NCBI GenBank assembly: GCA_026982515.1
Contig: JALSGY010000010.1
Coordinates: 1 to 6,712 of the forward strand
Direction: 5' to 3'
DNA length: 6,712 nucleotides
Source of the DNA: Paracoccaceae bacterium
GTDB taxonomy: Bacteria; Pseudomonadota; Alphaproteobacteria; Rhodobacterales; Rhodobacteraceae
Each line of letters begins with the position of its first letter. Positions within the stretch are counted from its first letter, which is position 1. Below the pieces are notes generated by a model, which ran no database searches, was not told the origin of the DNA, and worked only from the letters and a program-made list of their open reading frames with translations. Shown in pieces: positions 5,515 to 6,712 of this stretch. The position numbers were made by a program, and so were the translations under genes.

Positions 5515-6180
5515 ATGAGGTGGTCGATTCCGAATATCCTGACGGTCCTGCGCCTGCTGGCTGCGCCGGGCGTGGCGTTCATGTTCCTGTATTTCAACCG
5601 TCCCTGGGCGGACTGGTTCGCGCTGGTGCTCTTCGTGCTGGCCGCCGTCACCGACTGGTTCGACGGCTACCTCGCACGGCTGTGGAAGCAGGAAAGCCGC
5701 TTCGGCGCCATGCTCGACCCGATCGCCGACAAGGCGATGGTGGTGATCGCCCTGATGGTCATCGTGGGCTATTCTTCCATGTCGCCCTGGCTGGTGCTGC
5801 CGGTAACCTTCATCCTGTTTCGCGAGGTCTTCGTCTCGGGCTTGCGCGAATACCTCGGCTCCACCGCCGGCAGCCTGAAGGTGACGGGGCTGGCCAAGTG
5901 GAAGACCACGGCGCAGATGATCGCCATTGCGGTGCTGTTTTCGCAAGGCGTGTTCGAGCACTATTTCGCCATTTCCGTCTTCGGGATGGATGACGATCTG
6001 GTGCGCGACATCCTGACCGGGGAAGAGAAAGACGAACTTGGGCTATGGTGGAAATACATGGGCTGGATCTGGTCGGGGCGGATCGGCCTCGGCCTGCTGT
6101 GGGCGGCCGCGATCCTGACCCTGATCACCGGGCTGGATTATTTCCGCAAGGCCATGCCCCATCTGAGGGATGAAGGATGA
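5515..6180 (+). CDS. pgsA: CDP-diacylglycerol-glycerol-3-phosphate 3-phosphatidyltransferase, 221 aa
   Basis: PgsA transfers the phosphatidyl group of CDP-diacylglycerol to sn-glycerol 3-phosphate, giving phosphatidylglycerol phosphate, the committed step to phosphatidylglycerol and cardiolipin in the inner membrane. The CDP-alcohol phosphatidyltransferase signature is perfect: D47-x2-D50-G51-x2-A54-R55-x8-G64-x3-D68-x3-D72, these aspartates binding the two metal ions. The opening SIPNILTVLRLLAAP (4-18) is typical of PgsA rather than of phosphatidylserine synthase. Hydrophobic segments follow at about 32-46, 74-87, 91-107, 132-146 and 186-206. At 221 residues it is somewhat longer than the usual 180-200, owing to a polar loop at about 147-180. 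Its stop overlaps the moaD start (ATGA), suggesting coupled translation. The uvrC-pgsA-moaD-moaE order is one I recognise from other alphaproteobacteria. Confidence 0.96.
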   Translation: MRWSIPNILTVLRLLAAPGVAFMFLYFNRPWADWFALVLFVLAAVTDWFDGYLARLWKQESRFGAMLDPIADKAMVVIALMVIVGYSSMSPWLVLPVTFILFREVFVSGLREYLGSTAGSLKVTGLAKWKTTAQMIAIAVLFSQGVFEHYFAISVFGMDDDLVRDILTGEEKDELGLWWKYMGWIWSGRIGLGLLWAAAILTLITGLDYFRKAMPHLRDEG

Positions 6181-6425
6181 TTGACGTTCTCTATTTCGCC
6201 TGGGTGCGAGAGCGCATCGGCCAGCCGAAAGAGGCGGTCGAGACCGGCGCCGCGACGGTTGCCGAACTGGTGGAAGAACTGAAGGCGCGAGAAGAGCGCT
6301 ACGCCCTGGCCTTTTCGGATCTTTCCGCCCTGCGCGTGGCCGTCGATCAGGAACTGGCTGATTTCGACACCCCGCTGAAGGGTGCGCGCGAGGTGGCCTT
6401 CTTTCCGCCGATGACCGGGGGCTAG
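6177..6425 (+). CDS. moaD: Molybdopterin synthase sulfur-carrier subunit (MoaD), 82 aa
   Basis: MoaD is the small ubiquitin-like subunit of molybdopterin synthase. Its C-terminal glycine is adenylated by MoeB and turned into a thiocarboxylate, which MoaE uses to put sulfur into cyclic pyranopterin monophosphate during molybdenum-cofactor synthesis. The protein starts MIDVLYFAWVRERIG, contains the family's V-A-V-x-Q-E strand as VAVDQE (54-59), and ends FFPPMTGG with the essential Gly81-Gly82. Its length is typical. ATG 6177 overlaps the pgsA stop. GAGGGA at 6165-6170, inside the end of pgsA, lies 6 nt upstream and serves as ribosome site. The moaE start follows 3 bp after the stop, so the two subunits should be made together. 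Confidence 0.96.
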   Translation: MIDVLYFAWVRERIGQPKEAVETGAATVAELVEELKAREERYALAFSDLSALRVAVDQELADFDTPLKGAREVAFFPPMTGG

Positions 6426-6428
6426 GCG

Positions 6429-6712
6429 ATGGGCGTGCGCGTCCAGCAGGAGCCGTTCGATTTCGGGGCCGAGGCTGAGGCCTTCGCCGCCGGACGCACG
6501 GACATGGGGGCCATCGTCACTTTCACCGGCGTGGTGCGCGACCCCTCGGGGACGCTCGATCACATGCTCATCGAACATTACCCGGGCATGACCGAATCGG
6601 CGATCGGCGGCATGGTCGAGGAGGCCCGCCGCCGCTGGTCGCTGGGCGATTGCCTGGTGATCCACCGCTACGGCCGGATGGTGCCGGGCGAGCGCATCAT
6701 GATGGTTGCCAC
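6429..6712 (+). CDS. moaE: Molybdopterin synthase catalytic subunit (MoaE), N-terminal 94 aa (cut by window end)
   Basis: MoaE is the large subunit of molybdopterin synthase. It binds cyclic pyranopterin monophosphate and accepts sulfur from the MoaD thiocarboxylate inserted into its active site. The reading frame is open from ATG 6429 to the last base, giving 94 of roughly 150 residues. Conserved blocks are GAIVTFTGVVRD (27-38, including Arg37 of the VR motif), LIEHYPGMTE (47-56), EEARRRW (64-70) and LVIHRYG (76-82). The catalytic lysines of the C-terminal part lie beyond the window. No strong ribosome site is visible, and translation is probably coupled to moaD 3 bp upstream. Confidence 0.95.
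   Translation, partial: MGVRVQQEPFDFGAEAEAFAAGRTDMGAIVTFTGVVRDPSGTLDHMLIEHYPGMTESAIGGMVEEARRRWSLGDCLVIHRYGRMVPGERIMMVA

Noticed and set aside
3403..5961. Very long (852-codon) open frame on the minus strand opposite uvrC and pgsA
   Set aside because: It is a codon-bias shadow in high-GC DNA. It lies opposite two unmistakable genes, is rich in His, Arg, Gln and Gly without domains, and crosses the A+T-rich intergenic region.

Overview
The window is high-GC DNA (well over 60% G+C by eye). It is packed with tightly spaced genes, all on the + strand. The protein types and gene order (S49 peptidase, small zinc-ribbon protein, Na+/Ca2+ antiporter, SDR, uvrC, pgsA, moaD, moaE) point to an alphaproteobacterium, most likely of the Rhodobacterales/Roseobacter group. 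That placement rests on recognising the protein families and the order; no search was run.

Region 1 (1-558) holds the decayed end of a histidine-utilisation (hut) operon. The C-terminal part of imidazolonepropionase (HutI) is broken by an apparent one-base deletion near 208. It is followed, with an ATGA overlap, by only the start of histidine ammonia-lyase (HutH). HutH keeps about 46 clean residues, then a frame-shifted trace of its conserved motif, and then vanishes. Because of the hutI frameshift, reading frame 1 stays open from base 1 through to the end of the S49 peptidase, which invites a false fused-gene annotation.

Region 2 (559-3276) is a run of close or overlapping genes: an SppA/SohB-like S49 serine peptidase, a 55-residue membrane-anchored protein with four cysteines, a YrbG-type Na+/Ca2+ antiporter, and a short-chain dehydrogenase with the Asp-Tyr-Lys active site of pteridine reductases. 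Spacing of 3 bp, a 1 bp overlap and 10 bp suggests one transcript.

Region 3 (3277-3579) is the only sizeable intergenic gap. It is strikingly A+T-rich for this genome. It carries A-tracts, a 21-bp imperfect palindrome, a perfect DnaA-box sequence and a 9-bp direct repeat, all just upstream of uvrC. It is the most likely control region for the second gene group.

Region 4 (3580-6712) contains uvrC (nucleotide excision repair), pgsA (phosphatidylglycerol-phosphate synthase), moaD and the start of moaE (the two subunits of molybdopterin synthase, with moaE cut by the window end). The pgsA-moaD junction is an ATGA overlap and moaD-moaE are 3 bp apart, so they are probably co-transcribed.

I see no mobile element, CRISPR array, tRNA/rRNA gene or clearly new multi-gene system. 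The points most worth following are the hut remnant and its junction, the control region ahead of uvrC, the small zinc-ribbon protein and the PTR1-like SDR.
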